From positions 1-6,409 of the forward strand of contig CAKMNE010000089.1 in the NCBI GenBank assembly GCA_927798505.1: a stretch of DNA of 6,409 nucleotides, read 5' to 3'. Below the pieces are notes generated by a model. That model was not told where the DNA came from. It searched no databases and was given only the letters and a program-made list of their open reading frames with translations. Source of the stretch: an uncultured Bacteroidales bacterium. GTDB lineage: Bacteria; Bacteroidota; Bacteroidia; Bacteroidales; UBA932. Shown here piece after piece: positions 5,607 through 6,409 of this stretch. The first letter of the stretch is position 1; each line of letters starts with the position of its first letter. The translations under genes and the position numbers were made by a program.

Positions 5607-6409
5607 ATATGAGGCACTTCGTGCCATATCACAAGGAGAATGGGTCAGCGCCCGCCGCATCCCCGCGGAGCTGCTGCGCGAATTGAAGGACAAACAGCTG
5701 CTTGTCGCCAGGCAGCACGGGAGCCGCATAGCCTACAGGGCCGCTGACCCGCAGGAGATAGGTCGCCTGTACAGCCTGGTGGACCCCTCCACGCTGAGCA
5801 CCCGCGCGCAGTTGGTCGAAGCCTTCGGCGATTCGAAAATGCGCGCCATACGCTCCTGCCCGGGCTTCCCGGTCAATGTGTACCAGCCCCTCTCGGTCGA
5901 ACTGGGCCCCGCCGACCAAAGCGGCAAGCGGCCCCGTATACTGCTCGGGCCCGTCGAAGGCGCCTTCACCTTCATCTCCGACTGGCAGAACTTCCGCATC
6001 CCCGCCGACGTACTCGTGGTGGGCGTAGAGAATATGGAAAACTTCCGCAAAGTCAGCCTGCAGAGGCATTTGTTTGCGGGGTATGGAGCCAGCGGGGAGG
6101 GTTGTGGCTCGCCGATACTATTTGTCAGCCGCTATCCACAGTCGGGCGACCTAGTAGCTTGGCTGAAGAGCATCCCGAACCGCTATCTGCATTTCGGCGA
6201 CTTCGACCTCGCCGGAATCAGCATCTTCCTCACGGAATTCAGGATACCTATCGACGGAACTCCCGACTCCGGCGGCAGAACGGAATTCTTCATCCCCGAC
6301 GGGATAGAGGAACTTCTGGAGAAAGGCTCCCCCGAACGCTACCAGGACCAGGTGGAGCGTTTCCAGACTCTGCTGGAGCGCCTGCTCTCCCTCGCCCCTC
6401 ACGACACCC
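5593..6409 (+). CDS. jetD: Wadjet Toprim nuclease JetD (MksG-like), 3' end outside window
   Basis: JetD is the effector: a metal-dependent Toprim nuclease, related in fold to the topoisomerase VI A subunit, that cuts the DNA held by a stalled JetABC motor. The frame is open from ATG 5593 to the window edge, giving 272 residues and no stop. Residues about 1-60 look like a winged helix (MKQSEYEALRAISQGEWV onward). The Toprim domain begins around 135: VVGVENMENF holds the expected catalytic Glu146, and HFGDFDLAG holds the metal-binding pair Asp203 and Asp205. Both motifs match the JetD/topo VI A pattern (ENxxxF and GDxDxxG). The Toprim Glu comes early, so the N-terminal part appears shorter than in type I JetD proteins with a DUF3322 domain. 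It overlaps jetC by 14 nt and has AAGGAGG upstream. The missing end is probably of the order of 100 residues, judged from family length. A simple OLD-type or primase Toprim protein is less likely because of the context. Confidence 0.88.
   Translation, partial: MKQSEYEALRAISQGEWVSARRIPAELLRELKDKQLLVARQHGSRIAYRAADPQEIGRLYSLVDPSTLSTRAQLVEAFGDSKMRAIRSCPGFPVNVYQPLSVELGPADQSGKRPRILLGPVEGAFTFISDWQNFRIPADVLVVGVENMENFRKVSLQRHLFAGYGASGEGCGSPILFVSRYPQSGDLVAWLKSIPNRYLHFGDFDLAGISIFLTEFRIPIDGTPDSGGRTEFFIPDGIEELLEKGSPERYQDQVERFQTLLERLLSLAPHDT

Larger units (their letters stand above)
179..6409 (+). other. Wadjet (JetABCD / MksFEBG) defence operon, right end cut by window
   Basis: Four same-strand genes in the order kleisin, KITE subunit, SMC ATPase, Toprim nuclease are packed with gaps of +6, -14 and -14 nt. 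A chromosomal MukBEF or MksBEF condensin would lack the fourth gene; the Toprim protein marks this as the plasmid-restricting version. Known Wadjet systems extrude DNA loops and cleave small circular DNA. No internal promoter or terminator is apparent between the genes. The end of jetD and the operon terminator are beyond the window. Confidence 0.88.

Noticed and set aside
4881..5729. 282-codon open frame on the - strand across the jetC-jetD junction
   Set aside because: It is in the complementary register of jetC and then drifts into jetD. Both + strand proteins there carry conserved Walker B and winged-helix sequences, so the - strand frame is a shadow.
5629..6069. 146-codon open frame on the - strand over jetD
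   Set aside because: It overlaps the JetD winged helix and the Toprim Glu motif. The + strand frame is continuous from 5593 to the window end and explains the region.

Overview
The window carries an almost complete Wadjet-type (JetABCD / MksFEBG) anti-plasmid operon, all on the + strand. It holds a kleisin (jetA), a KITE/MksE-like subunit (jetB), an SMC/MukB-like ATPase (jetC) and the start of a Toprim nuclease (jetD) that runs off the right edge without a stop. The calls rest on gene order, protein architecture and motifs read directly: a Walker A P-loop, a Walker B Asp-Glu pair, a two-armed coiled coil with a hinge in JetC, and the Toprim Glu and Asp-x-Asp motifs in JetD. No database search was possible, so the Wadjet subtype is not assigned; the layout looks more MksBEFG-like (type II/III) than like E. 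coli type I.

Layout: positions 1-178 are non-coding. They hold a Bacteroidota-style -33/-7 promoter candidate (125-154) whose -7 element sits exactly between the arms of a perfect inverted repeat (141-160), plus a small hairpin (30-50). jetA (179-1384) is followed after 6 nt by jetB (1391-1939). jetB and jetC overlap by 14 nt, and jetC (1926-5606) and jetD (5593-6409, partial) also overlap by 14 nt. Both overlapping starts have a purine-rich ribosome-binding sequence in front; jetA and jetB do not. The four genes are very likely one transcript with coupled translation.

How they work together (from studied Wadjet systems): JetC dimers, bridged by the JetA kleisin and loaded with JetB, extrude DNA loops using ATP. 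On a small circular DNA the motor meets itself and stalls, and the JetD nuclease then cuts the DNA. The cells are thereby protected from plasmid transformation.

Host: the TTTG / TAnnTTTG-like promoter, the lack of Shine-Dalgarno sequences before jetA and jetB, and frequent AGG (Arg) and ATA (Ile) codons in moderately GC-rich DNA suggest a Bacteroidota (Bacteroidales-like) genome. This is tentative. jetA and jetB look less GC-rich than jetC and jetD, so the operon may have a mosaic or transferred history.
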